DNA from: CAYJPA01 sp964371945
GTDB lineage: Bacteria; Chloroflexota; Chloroflexia; Thermomicrobiales; UBA6265
Direction: 5' to 3'
Length of the DNA stretch: 54,726 nt
Assembly: GCA_964371945.1 (NCBI GenBank)
Contig: CAYJPA010000032.1
Coordinates: 1-54,726, forward strand
Numbering within the stretch: the stretch's first letter is position 1; each line of letters opens with the position of its first letter. Made by a program: the position numbers and the translations under genes. Below, piece after piece: positions 45,181 to 53,767 of this stretch. The notes under the pieces were generated by a model. That model searched no databases. It worked only from the letters and a program-made list of their open reading frames with translations, and had not been told where the DNA came from.

Positions 45181-46227
45181 TCACGCGACCACTGTTTGGG
45201 TCGAGCTCTCGGCGGCGACGGCGCCGTTGGCATCCGCATCCGCCTCGATCTGGCGAACCTGACCCAATGAGAGATGCTGCCGCCACCATTCGATCGCACC
45301 CCAAATCGTGATCGGGAAGTAAAGCGTGGCATGAACAACGATCGCGTACGAAATCGCGATCTCCTTCGGCACGCCCAACGCCCCATTCACCACGATCTGG
45401 ACCCCATACTCGAATGGCCCAACGTATCCCGGCGACGAGGGCACCAGCGTCGCGAGGTTTGCAACACCGGTCGTCAGCAACGTTTCCCCGACATGCATCA
45501 CATCCCGGATCTCCGCGCCAAATCCCCGCGCGATCACGAAGTACATCGATGCCTCGAGCAGCCAGGCGAGAACTGACGCGCCGGCGACGGCGGCAAGATC
45601 GGATTTGCGGCGAAGCACGCCGAGGCCGCTTAGGAACGATTCGGCCATGCGCTCGACACGATCGGCAACCGTGGTCGGCAACGGACCGAGCGCGATTTGC
45701 AGGAGGCGATCGCGCAGGCTCCCGCCCAGCGTCAGCAGGAAGAGACCGATCAGCACGCCCGCGAAGAGCACGAAAGCGATCCAGGCGATGTGGCGGAGCT
45801 CGCTGGTGAGACTGACGACCGTCGCGGCCGCGAGCATGAACCCGAGCATGGTAAGCCCGTCGAAGATCCGCTCAACCGCAATTGTCGCCAACGCCGAGGT
45901 TTTCTTGACTCCTATTCGCTTCGAGAGGACGTAGGATCGGACAACTTCTCCTGTACGCAGCGGCAGCACGTTGTTGGCCATGAAGCCGACCGCGATGATC
46001 GGGAAGATTGTGTTCGGCGTGACTCTGGCCAGCGGCCGGAGCAAGACACTCCAGCGGTACGCCCGCATCCAGACGCCAAGGAGGTAGAGCAGTAGTGCAG
46101 GAAAAACATACCAGTAGTTGAACGAGGAGAGGGCCTCACGGATCCGTCCGTAATCCTGTCCTCGTAAGGCGAAAAAGAGAAAACCCGCGCTAATGACGAT
46201 GCCGAGGATTGGACGCCACGACTTCAC
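45181..46227 (-). CDS. Flippase-like LPG_synthase_TM family membrane protein
   Basis: A 348-residue protein with about eight hydrophobic helices of the AglD/LPG synthetase transmembrane family (UPF0104). Typical motifs: WRPILGIVISAGFLFFAL at the start, AYRWSVLLRPL, NNVLPLRTGEVVRSYVLSKR near residue 85 and LVPSSPGYVGPFEYG near 265. Relatives move or modify lipids, including isoprenoid carriers; without the catalytic soluble domain it is not an aminoacyl-lipid synthase. The start is GTG. Coupled to uppP, which starts 10 bp later. A role in lipid-linked envelope precursor flipping is inferred from this pairing. Confidence 0.88.
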   Translation of the reverse strand: MKSWRPILGIVISAGFLFFALRGQDYGRIREALSSFNYWYVFPALLLYLLGVWMRAYRWSVLLRPLARVTPNTIFPIIAVGFMANNVLPLRTGEVVRSYVLSKRIGVKKTSALATIAVERIFDGLTMLGFMLAAATVVSLTSELRHIAWIAFVLFAGVLIGLFLLTLGGSLRDRLLQIALGPLPTTVADRVERMAESFLSGLGVLRRKSDLAAVAGASVLAWLLEASMYFVIARGFGAEIRDVMHVGETLLTTGVANLATLVPSSPGYVGPFEYGVQIVVNGALGVPKEIAISYAIVVHATLYFPITIWGAIEWWRQHLSLGQVRQIEADADANGAVAAESSTQTVVA

Positions 46228-46435
46228 TGTCCAACCCCTGTCAATTCGATGTCGGAGAGACGATTAGTGGCTGAGTGCACTGTCTGGGGTACGAGCACGC
46301 GTGCGAATCTCCGACGAGGCTTGGGCGGCCGTCTTGTCCGGCGCGGGCCGGAGTATACGAGTGAATGGGAATGCGAGTCGATATGCCAATGGTATTGAAT
46401 GCGGCTCCGCGATGAGCGCGATCACACATCGAACC

Positions 46436-46462
46436 GAGAGTCCGGCTGTTCGCCGGACTCTC
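46436..46462 (-). terminator. Hairpin terminator after infA
   Basis: An 11-bp perfect stem (GAGAGTCCGGC with its complement) and a 5-nt loop, 20 bp beyond the infA stop. The minus-strand tail (GGTTCGATG) has only a short T-rich part. Confidence 0.6.
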
Positions 46463-46481
46463 CCAAGAACGCGATCTGTCC

Positions 46482-46781
46482 CTATCTGTGGCGGTAGGTA
46501 ATGCGTCCTCGCGTTAGATCGTAGGGCGAGAGCTCCACGGTCACGCGATCGCCCGGCAGCACGCGGATGTAGTTCGTCCGCATCTTGCCGGCCAAATGGC
46601 TGAGCACGTTGTGGCCATTTTCGAGTTCTACCGTGAACATCGCGTTCGGGAGAGCATCGACAACTTTGCCGTCAACGGTAATGGCGTCGGGATCCTGTCG
46701 ACGCGGCCGTTCCTCGACCGGTGTCGCGGGTCCGGGCGCGGGTCGTGCCGGTTTTCGATATTGTGTCGGTTTTCTTGCCAA
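46482..46781 (-). CDS. infA: Translation initiation factor IF-1 with N-terminal extension
   Basis: A 99-residue protein. The last ~67 residues are a full IF-1 OB fold: VDGKVVDALPNAMFTVELENGH, GKMRTNYIRVLPGD and a C-terminal SPYDLTRGRITYR (each cited in part). IF-1 normally has about 70-75 residues; here about 30 extra residues (ARKPTQYRKPARPAPGP and on), rich in Arg and Pro and positively charged, come first. The start is set by GGAGG at 46790-46794, which is 8 bp from a TTG at 46781 but only 2 bp from an ATG at 46787. IF-1 is essential and binds the 30S A site; the basic extension could add RNA contacts. It stands apart from any ribosomal protein operon. Confidence 0.9.
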   Translation of the reverse strand: MARKPTQYRKPARPAPGPATPVEERPRRQDPDAITVDGKVVDALPNAMFTVELENGHNVLSHLAGKMRTNYIRVLPGDRVTVELSPYDLTRGRITYRHR

Positions 46782-46789
46782 AAGCATAT

Positions 46790-46794
46790 CCTCC
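46790..46794 (-). promoter_or_regulatory. Ribosome binding site favouring a TTG start for infA
   Basis: GGAGG on the minus strand. It is 2 bp from the ATG at 46787 but 8 bp from the in-frame TTG at 46781, so the TTG is the likely start. Confidence 0.65.
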
Positions 46795-46953
46795 GTTCTT
46801 CAAAAATGCAGTTTCTTCAATCATGCATGACAAATGGCCGACTCTCGCCAGCGTGCGATCACCAATTATAGCCGACTGCCGCAACTTCGGCGTTCGAACA
46901 GTGCACCGGAATGCATGCACCAACATGCTGCTACCGAAGTTTTGAATGTGAGC

Positions 46954-48816
46954 CTACGAATTGTTGGACATCGAGGTGCGTTTGCGCTCTTTTGCCCGCT
47001 CGTTCTCGTCCAGGAATCGCTTTCGAAGCCGGAACGCCTTCGGCGTCACCTCGAGCAGCTCGTCGTCGGCCAGGAAGTCGAGCGCCTGCTCGAGACTGAA
47101 AATGACCGGCGGCACGAGCTTGATCGCGATCTCGGAATTGCTGGCGCGCATGTTCGTCAGCTTCTTCGCGCGGCAGATATTGACGATCAAATCGCCCTGC
47201 CGCGGTTGCTGACCGACGATCATGCCCGCATAAATCTCTTGTCCGGGCTCAACGAAGGTCAACCCGCGCTCCTGCGCGTTCGAGATACCGTGCGACAGGG
47301 CCATTCCCGGTTCGGAAGCAACCAGCGCGCCGGTTCGATTCGTCGCGATCGGACCCATCCAAGGTTCATACCCGATTAAGCGCGAGGACATCACGCCGTT
47401 CCCCTTGGTCGCGGTCAGGAAAGCGTTGCGCAGACCGATCAGCCCACGGGTCGGAATCGCGAATTCGACCCGCACCGAACCGCGACCGTCGTTGACCATA
47501 TCGACCATGCGAGCCTTGCGGCCGCCGACCAGATCGGTCACAACACCGACAAACGGCTCCGTGGTATCGATCACCAGGTGCTCGACGGGCTCGAGCTTAC
47601 GGTCTTCGATCTCTTTTGTGATGACCTCCGGCCGGGAGACCTGGAACTCGTAACCTTCACGACGCATGGTCTCGATCAGGATCGAAAGGTGAAGCTCCCC
47701 CCGGCCCGAAACCGCAAAGATGTCGGCCTGTTCGGTACCTTCGACTCTCAGCGATAGGTTCGTTTCGAGCTCTCGGAACAAGCGCTCGCGCAACTGGCGA
47801 GACGTCGAGAATTTGGCATCACGCCCGGCAAAGGGCGACGTGTTGACACCGAAGGTGAGCTTGAGCGTTGGCTCTTCGACTTCGATCGCCTCGAGCGGCT
47901 CTGGACTGGCCGGATCGGTCAAGGTAGCCCCGATTTTGGCGTCTGAGAAACCGGTTATAGCCACGATATCGCCCGCCACCGCCGAATCGACCTCGATTCG
48001 ACCCAGGCCGTCAAACGCGGTCAGCGAGGAGATACGTTGGCGCGTGATGCCCCCATCCGCGCTAACGTGAACAAGCGTTTGTCCGGCTTCGACTGTTCCG
48101 CGGTGGATGCGGCCGATCGCGATCCGGCCCCGATGAGTGTCGTAGTCGAGCGAGGCGACCAGCATTTGGAAGGGTCCGTCAAGATCGACCTTCGGCGCCG
48201 GGATTTCTCCGAGGATCGCGTCTAGGAGCGGGCGTAGGTCCTGAGCAAGACCATCAGGGGATCGACCGGCACGGCCATCGCGAGCGATGGTATAGACGAC
48301 TGGGAAGTCGAGTTGTTCGGCATCCGTTGCAAGATCAAGGAAAAGATCCTGAGTGAGCACCAAAACCTCATCAGGACGCGAGGCGGGTCTATCAACCTTA
48401 TTGATCACCACGATCGGACGCAGGTGCATCGCAAGCGCCCGTTGAAGTACGGTTCGCGTTTGAGGCATCGGGCCTTCGACCGCATCGACCAGCAGCAGGC
48501 AACCGTCGGCCATGTTGAGCACGCGCTCGACCTCGCCGCCAAAATCGGCGTGCCCGGGTGTGTCGATGATGTTGATCTTGACGCCGTCGTAGGTGATCGC
48601 GGTGTTCTTGGACAGAATGGTAATGCCGCGCTCTCGTTCGAGATCGTTGGCATCCATGATCAATACGCCGGCGGCATCTGGATCACGGAAGATGTTGGAT
48701 TGCTTGAGCAAGCCGTCGACGAGCGTCGTTTTGCCATGATCGACGTGCGCGATGATCGCGATGTTGCGCAGATTGGCAACGATTGTGGAATTCATAGCTT
48801 TCATAGTAGCTGTCAC
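46954..48816 (-). CDS. typA: Translational GTPase TypA/BipA
   Basis: A 620-residue ribosome-associated GTPase of the EF-G-like class. G motifs are all visible: AHVDHGKTT (residues about 23-31), RGITI (switch), DTPGHADF, NKVD and a later SAL-like position. The TypA-specific C-terminal part is present (VVTDLVGGRKARMVDM, PTRGLIGLRNAFLTATKG and ending in FRLRKRFLDENER). It acts in ribosome assembly and stress or cold adaptation. The GTG at 48816 has AGGG 8 bp upstream; ATGs at 48804 and 48795 lack sites. Its leader may carry a terminator-like hairpin. Confidence 0.94.
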   Translation of the reverse strand: MTATMKAMNSTIVANLRNIAIIAHVDHGKTTLVDGLLKQSNIFRDPDAAGVLIMDANDLERERGITILSKNTAITYDGVKINIIDTPGHADFGGEVERVLNMADGCLLLVDAVEGPMPQTRTVLQRALAMHLRPIVVINKVDRPASRPDEVLVLTQDLFLDLATDAEQLDFPVVYTIARDGRAGRSPDGLAQDLRPLLDAILGEIPAPKVDLDGPFQMLVASLDYDTHRGRIAIGRIHRGTVEAGQTLVHVSADGGITRQRISSLTAFDGLGRIEVDSAVAGDIVAITGFSDAKIGATLTDPASPEPLEAIEVEEPTLKLTFGVNTSPFAGRDAKFSTSRQLRERLFRELETNLSLRVEGTEQADIFAVSGRGELHLSILIETMRREGYEFQVSRPEVITKEIEDRKLEPVEHLVIDTTEPFVGVVTDLVGGRKARMVDMVNDGRGSVRVEFAIPTRGLIGLRNAFLTATKGNGVMSSRLIGYEPWMGPIATNRTGALVASEPGMALSHGISNAQERGLTFVEPGQEIYAGMIVGQQPRQGDLIVNICRAKKLTNMRASNSEIAIKLVPPVIFSLEQALDFLADDELLEVTPKAFRLRKRFLDENERAKERKRTSMSNNS

Positions 48817-49131
48817 GGTGGATACCCTGGGTTAACAAAGAATCGTGAAATGCGATTCAATTGCGCGAAACGCTCGTGGTGGCACAGACAAAACGGCCCG
48901 CGCCGGTACGCGCATGGGCCGCAATCAGATCACAATGATACCATAGGCACATTATGTCCTGTAGCTCAGGAAAATGAAGCTGTTCCGGTGCTCGCCGCAT
49001 CTGTTATGCTACGAAACAACGGAATCCATACAACATCGCCTGAGTTCGGGAATTCCGGCCGGCTCGCGAGCACACATCGCGGACGATACGGAAGGGTCGA
49101 TCAGATCAGGAATGCCTGCGCAGGGGGACGG
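48817..49131. other. Divergent non-coding stretch between typA and the lytic transglycosylase gene
   Basis: No coding frame is supported. It should hold the promoters of both divergent genes, and it contains a terminator-like hairpin at 48893-48920 read on the minus strand. On the plus side the sequence just before the transglycosylase start is purine-rich (GGGGGACGG). Confidence 0.6.
48890..48920 (-). terminator. Terminator-like hairpin in the presumed typA leader
   Basis: On the minus strand, CGGCCC and GGGCCG enclose a second stem (GCGC with GCGC) and are followed by TTTTGTC. It lies about 75 bp upstream of the typA start, where a terminator is not expected unless it serves attenuation or ends a short upstream RNA. 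The tail closely resembles that of the lon terminator. Confidence 0.55.
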
Positions 49132-50211
49132 ATGGCAGGTCCGCGCATGCAATGTGGACGGCTGGCAACACTGCTGCTGGTGGTCGTTATCGCCATCGGC
49201 TCTGCTCCGAGCGCGGTCTACGCGGCACGCGATCGATTTGAGCCGTCAAGCGGTCAAGAAGCAACCCCGTTCGCCGAACCTCTCCTGACACCTGAAACGT
49301 CAGACGGCGATGTCTCCGGCGACTCCGGCGCCTCGATTTCGGGTGGCGTGATCTCCGCACCGGCGGTCGAAGAAGGCGCACTCCCCCAGGTCAATGTGCG
49401 CGAACGGCCGGACGCTCGCAAAGTCTCCCTTGAACCGACCCCAACTCCGACCGAAAAAGCAAGAACGGGCATCCCGCGTCTGGATGATCCAGTACTCCGC
49501 TGGCTACCTGAGATCATGGCATCCGCGGCCGAGGCCGGAGTTCCACCGGAACTCATCGCCGGCGTGATGAGGCTTGAATCCAACGGCAACCCGAACATCA
49601 TCTCCCCTGCTGGAGCTCGCGGCATGATGCAAATCATGCCGGAAGGGCTGATCGGTATGGGCATCCCCCAGAGCATGTGGCACGACCCGGCGACGAACAT
49701 CCGCGCCGGCGCTTTCGGTCTCGCACAGCGGGCCGTGGCACAGGGAAGTTGGGAAGGCGCGGTCGCCGCGTACTTCGGCTTTGGCTGTGATGTCTTTGGC
49801 ACCTGCACCGAGGTCTACATTCAAGTTGCATTCGGCTGGGCGGCGTTCTTCGCCCCCGCGATCGCCGATCCGTACAACTCTGGTTACGCAATCTTGCCAG
49901 ACGACTGGGTGCCGCCGGCAATCAACCCCTTCGTCGAAAAAGCTCCGGCCAAGGTGGCAACACCGCCGCCTGCCACCCCGACGCCGGTTTCGAGCGCGAC
50001 ACCGACCGCAACCCCGGCGCCGGACACTGGAGGCACACCAGTTCCCACCGAGGTCCCGACGGACGTGCCTAGTGAAGTGCCAAGCGAGGTGCCGGTCGAG
50101 ATCCCAACCGAAATACCGACCGAAGCACCAACGGAGATTCCAACCGAAGCGCCGGTTGAACCACCGTCGCCAGTCGAGGAGCCGCCCGCTGCAAGCTCAC
50201 CGGCGACTTAG
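49132..50211 (+). CDS. Secreted lytic transglycosylase with Pro/Thr/Glu-rich tail
   Basis: About 359 residues. A signal peptide (CGRLATLLLVVVIAIGSAPSAVYA) is followed by a ~95-residue low-complexity spacer, then an SLT domain from RLDDPVLRW with the catalytic Glu149 in VMRLESNGNPN, then SPAGARGMMQIMP and NIRAGAFGLAQR. Behind it is a tail of repeats PTE(V/I/A)P and similar (about 280-355), which would be flexible and extracellular. The start has GGGGGACGG upstream. Cleaves glycan strands of peptidoglycan. No anchor motif is seen at the end. The next gene, also secreted with a Thr/Pro tail, follows 342 bp later. Confidence 0.9.
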   Translation: MAGPRMQCGRLATLLLVVVIAIGSAPSAVYAARDRFEPSSGQEATPFAEPLLTPETSDGDVSGDSGASISGGVISAPAVEEGALPQVNVRERPDARKVSLEPTPTPTEKARTGIPRLDDPVLRWLPEIMASAAEAGVPPELIAGVMRLESNGNPNIISPAGARGMMQIMPEGLIGMGIPQSMWHDPATNIRAGAFGLAQRAVAQGSWEGAVAAYFGFGCDVFGTCTEVYIQVAFGWAAFFAPAIADPYNSGYAILPDDWVPPAINPFVEKAPAKVATPPPATPTPVSSATPTATPAPDTGGTPVPTEVPTDVPSEVPSEVPVEIPTEIPTEAPTEIPTEAPVEPPSPVEEPPAASSPAT

Positions 50212-50424
50212 GGAAGAGTCTCCGTTTGCTACAGCTCTGAAAACCCATGCACAATGTCGGAGGTCGATCCGGGACGAGAGTCGTTCTCAATTCCGGATGA
50301 TCTTTGCGGAGCCAGCACGGAACTTCGAGTCGCGTGCTAATCGCCGCTTCGCGTTTTCGACCTGATACCTTGAGCGTGCAAAGGAGACGCCACGAGGCCT
50401 CGCGATTCGCCGGTGAAGAACCGG

Positions 50425-50465
50425 TGTCAATCTGACGATCGGCAACCATTGTCAGTAGGTTGACA
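50425..50465 (+). promoter_or_regulatory. Inverted repeat overlapping a -35 box (possible operator)
   Basis: TGTCAA and TTGACA are mirror images, and CTGAC (50432-50436) pairs with GTCAG (50451-50455) inside them. The TTGACA arm is also the -35 box of the candidate promoter. A repressor bound here would block the promoter. Confidence 0.45.
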
Positions 50466-50489
50466 CTTCTTCAATACAATGAGTATCGT
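50460..50489 (+). promoter_or_regulatory. Candidate promoter of the lysyl oxidase-like gene
   Basis: TTGACA at 50460-50465, an 18-bp spacer and TATCGT at 50484-50489. Confidence 0.45.
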
Positions 50490-50540
50490 CAGGTTCTATT
50501 TCTGGGCAAATTCGAACGTGCGTGCTCCGTTCATTGGGTT

Positions 50541-50546
50541 AGGGAG
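50541..50546 (+). promoter_or_regulatory. Ribosome binding site fixing the GTG start
   Basis: AGGGAG, 7 bp before the GTG at 50554. It makes this start more likely than the ATG at 50479. Confidence 0.7.
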
Positions 50547-50553
50547 TTTCAGT

Positions 50554-52320
50554 GTGAGAAGCGGTCGTTCACGCGCGATTATCGAGCTCCTTACGCTCGC
50601 GCTTGTGCTTGCGGTTGGATTCAACGCGTTCCAAGCTCCCCTCGCCCAGGCAGGCGCTCCGCTCTATCCGGATCTTCAGACCGCGACGCCGGATAACCTT
50701 TCGATCGACCGGGTGAAACTGGGCGATGGCAAGTTTCATTACCTTTTGAGGTTCGACAATACCGTCGAGAACAGGGGCGGCCGGCTCGAAATCGAGGCCA
50801 ATCTCGCTGTCAACCGGGACCTCTATCAAAACGTCTACGACGCCGTCAAAGGCGGCAACCAGGTGGAGCACCGCCGAATGATGTCCGATCTCATCTTCCA
50901 CCCATCACACAATCACTTCCACGTGACCGATTTTGCCTCCTACTCGCTCTACAAGAAAGCGGATAACGGCGTCTATCGGAACGCGGGAAAACGTGGGACA
51001 AAGACGAGTTTTTGCATCCTCGATTCACTCAAAGTACTTAGTTCGGCCACTAATTCGCCCGAATACAACACCTGCAATGCGAAAAAACAGGGGCTCTCGG
51101 CAGGTTGGGGCGACACGTACACGTCTTCTTTGCCCGACCAATGGGTCGACCTGGGCGCCGTTATGGTTGCGGACGGCGAGTACGCGTTGCACTCCACCGC
51201 CGACCCGCTCGATCGAATTCAGGAATCCGATAACGGAAACAACACCGCAATCACGCTCTTCACGATCAGTAACGGAAAGTTGGTGGTCGAATCGACGCCG
51301 GCCCCCTACTGTGCGGCCAAGCCCTATAACGCGCTGGTCGGCGCCGAAGTCTTCGTGACGTGCGAGGGGCTTCCGCCGGACGAAGCATTCGAGATTAGAT
51401 GGCGCTACGAGAATCAGTCCCCAACAACTCAGGCCATAAGCGATGGGAATGGAACGCTGCTCGCGTCATTTGTGATGCCTGAGAGCACCCGCGGCGGTCA
51501 TTACCTCTTCGTTTCCAGCGTGGATTCGAGCAAGAGCTTTCGCGTCTCGCTGATCGTCATGCCAACGCTAAGAATGACCTCGACCACTGGCAAGACCGAC
51601 CAAAGGGTCGGGTTCGCGCTCAAGGGCTTCTCGGCCAATACCAGGGTCGATATTCATTACGACCAATCCCCATCCGGTTGGGTCAAACTGACATCGATCA
51701 CGACAGATGACAACGGCAACGGCGAGGGAACCGTGGTGATACCTTCGTCGATCGCTGGAGTACATACCTTGCGGGCAATCGGGCCGAGCGGAAGCGATCC
51801 CGCCTCGGCCACGTTCCAGGTGAAGCCCGATCTGCAGCTCCGTCCGAACAGTACCGCGCCCGGTGCTCGCGTGCAGATTCGCCTGCGCGGTTTCGGAAAG
51901 AGCGAGTCCGTCGTGTTGACCTTGAAGGAGACCGGCGCGAAGCTCGGGACAATTCGCGTCTCAAACCTTGGGGCCGCAAATCCGAGCAACACAAATTCAG
52001 TCATCATCCCGGCCAACCTGAAACCGGGTGTCTATCATGTGATGGCAAAGGGCTCAACATCCAAGCTTCAGACAAGTCCCGCGCTCACTGTCTCCAAGGT
52101 CGCTCCCAGCGCCACGCCGACTAAAACGGCCACGCCGACCAAGACCGCGACGCCAACCAGAACGCCGGCACCCACAACGACGTTAACTGCAACCTCGACG
52201 AGTACGCCTGAGCCTACAGCTACAGCCACGACGGAGCCGACCGCAACCCCAACTTCGACTTCAACTGAAGAACCGGCACCCCTCACCAACGAAGTTCCAG
52301 ATGGAACGCCCGACACCTAG
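50554..52320 (+). CDS. Secreted lysyl oxidase-like protein with Thr/Pro-rich tail
   Basis: About 588 residues from the GTG at 50554. The signal peptide (AIIELLTLALVLAVGFNAFQAP) ends near AQAGAPLYPDL. The catalytic part (about 35-230) matches the lysyl oxidase family: the copper-binding motif HPSHNHFHV with its closely spaced His residues, preceded by LRFDNTVENRGG, and a later LPDQWVDLG and GEYAL. Next come two or three Ig-like or repeat domains (about 250-520), then a tail of repeated Pro and Thr (about 520-580). Animal lysyl oxidases oxidise lysines in the extracellular matrix to aldehydes; bacterial roles are unknown. It might cross-link surface proteins. No sorting motif or anchor is seen. 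Confidence 0.85.
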   Translation: MRSGRSRAIIELLTLALVLAVGFNAFQAPLAQAGAPLYPDLQTATPDNLSIDRVKLGDGKFHYLLRFDNTVENRGGRLEIEANLAVNRDLYQNVYDAVKGGNQVEHRRMMSDLIFHPSHNHFHVTDFASYSLYKKADNGVYRNAGKRGTKTSFCILDSLKVLSSATNSPEYNTCNAKKQGLSAGWGDTYTSSLPDQWVDLGAVMVADGEYALHSTADPLDRIQESDNGNNTAITLFTISNGKLVVESTPAPYCAAKPYNALVGAEVFVTCEGLPPDEAFEIRWRYENQSPTTQAISDGNGTLLASFVMPESTRGGHYLFVSSVDSSKSFRVSLIVMPTLRMTSTTGKTDQRVGFALKGFSANTRVDIHYDQSPSGWVKLTSITTDDNGNGEGTVVIPSSIAGVHTLRAIGPSGSDPASATFQVKPDLQLRPNSTAPGARVQIRLRGFGKSESVVLTLKETGAKLGTIRVSNLGAANPSNTNSVIIPANLKPGVYHVMAKGSTSKLQTSPALTVSKVAPSATPTKTATPTKTATPTRTPAPTTTLTATSTSTPEPTATATTEPTATPTSTSTEEPAPLTNEVPDGTPDT

Positions 52321-52409
52321 CAGGCGTTACCGCGCTCTGCGATGATCTCGCACGTTGAATCCGGGAATGAACCATGGGATCGGGCGCCGCCCGCCAAAGA
52401 GGTGTCAGC

Positions 52410-53726
52410 ATGACCGCCACGAGCACGACCGCGCACGATGAAACAATCGCAAAATACAAGCAGTACGTGAGCACGAGCTTCGTTGCCGCGGTCGAACCGG
52501 TCGTGGTCGGCCGGGCTGAAGGCGCCACGATCTGGGATGTCGACGGCACCGAGTACATCGATTGTTTTGCCGGCATCGCGGTCAATAACGCCGGCCACCG
52601 TCACCCCAAGGTGATTGCCGCGGTCAAGGAGCAGCTGGACAAGGTTGTCCATGCCGCAACCTACATCTACCACGTCCCCGTGGTCGCCGAAGCGGCGGAA
52701 AGGGTGGCCGCAATTGCGCCGGGGAGACTAAGCAAAACATTTTTCGGCAACTCCGGTGCAGAGGGCATCGAAACCGCGATGCGCCTCGCCAAGGCATTCA
52801 CCGGCAAACGAGAGTTCATCGCGCTGACCCATTCGTTTCACGGTCGCACGTACGGCACGCTTTCGGTGACCGGCAATGTCGCGCGCAAAACGCGCGGCGG
52901 CCCGTACATGCCCGGCGTCGCCTTCGCTCCCGTGCCGTACACCTACCGAAATCCGTTTCACACGGAGCATCCCGAAGTCGTTGCCGAGCGCTGTGCCGAC
53001 GCCGTCGAAGCCGCAATCACGTACCAGACCAGCGGCGATGTCGCGGCTTTCATCTCGGAGTCGGTCTGGGGCGAAGGCGGCATCATCGTGCCGCCAGCTT
53101 CATACTTCAAACGCGTCAAGGAAATTCTCGATCGTCACGGCATTCTCTTCATCTGCGACGAGGTGCAGTCAGGGTTTGGCCGCTGCGGCAAGATGTTCGC
53201 GATTGAGCATTACGGGGTCGAGCCGGACATCATGGTGATGGCGAAAGGAATCGCGGACGGCTTTCCACTGAGCGCGACGGTAGCGCGCCCCGAGATCGCC
53301 GACTGCCTCAAACCGGGCGAGCATCTTTCGACGTTCGGCGGCAATCCGATCTCTTGCGCCGCCGCGATCGCCAATATCGAGGTGATGCAGGAAGAGGATC
53401 TGCCGGGTCAGTCGGCCCGCAAAGGAGCCCGCACCATGGGCAATCTGCGCGAGCTCGCGGCCGACTACCCGCTGATCGGGGAAATCCGGGGCGAAGGACT
53501 CATGATCGGCGTCGAACTGGTCACTGACAAGAAGTCCAAGGAGCCCGCCAAGCCGCAAGCGGCCGCAGTCCGCAAATACTGCCGGGAACACGGGCTGCTC
53601 GTGGGGCTCGGAGGGCAACTCGCAAACGTGATCCGCTTTCAGCCGCCACTCACCATTGGCGACAACGATCTTGATCGTGCCGTCGAAATCCTGGACGCGG
53701 CGCTGTCTGTCACGACAAAAGCATAA
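52410..53726 (+). CDS. Class III (aspartate family) aminotransferase
   Basis: About 438 residues of fold type I. The PLP lysine is Lys279 in MVMAKGIADGFPLSA, the phosphate-binding loop is GNSGAEGIETAMRLAK, and HSFHGRTYGTLS and ICDEVQSGFGRCG complete the usual set. Closest family pattern is the AGXT2/gamma-aminobutyrate or beta-alanine-pyruvate group. The ATG at 52410 has AGAGGTG upstream; the frame starts 12 codons earlier without a site. Cytoplasmic. Convergent with the response regulator 42 bp away. The substrate is not predictable from sequence. Confidence 0.9.
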   Translation: MTATSTTAHDETIAKYKQYVSTSFVAAVEPVVVGRAEGATIWDVDGTEYIDCFAGIAVNNAGHRHPKVIAAVKEQLDKVVHAATYIYHVPVVAEAAERVAAIAPGRLSKTFFGNSGAEGIETAMRLAKAFTGKREFIALTHSFHGRTYGTLSVTGNVARKTRGGPYMPGVAFAPVPYTYRNPFHTEHPEVVAERCADAVEAAITYQTSGDVAAFISESVWGEGGIIVPPASYFKRVKEILDRHGILFICDEVQSGFGRCGKMFAIEHYGVEPDIMVMAKGIADGFPLSATVARPEIADCLKPGEHLSTFGGNPISCAAAIANIEVMQEEDLPGQSARKGARTMGNLRELAADYPLIGEIRGEGLMIGVELVTDKKSKEPAKPQAAAVRKYCREHGLLVGLGGQLANVIRFQPPLTIGDNDLDRAVEILDAALSVTTKA

Positions 53727-53767
53727 CGAGTTGCAGGAACAGCACGTGGTCCGTTCAACTGAGCCTG

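Larger units (their letters stand above)
50212..50553 (+). other. Non-coding stretch with a regulated-looking promoter
   Basis: Contains a promoter-like pair at 50460-50489 and an inverted repeat at 50425-50465 that overlaps its -35 box. No coding frame of note was seen. The leader to the lysyl oxidase-like gene would be about 55-60 nt long. Confidence 0.6.
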
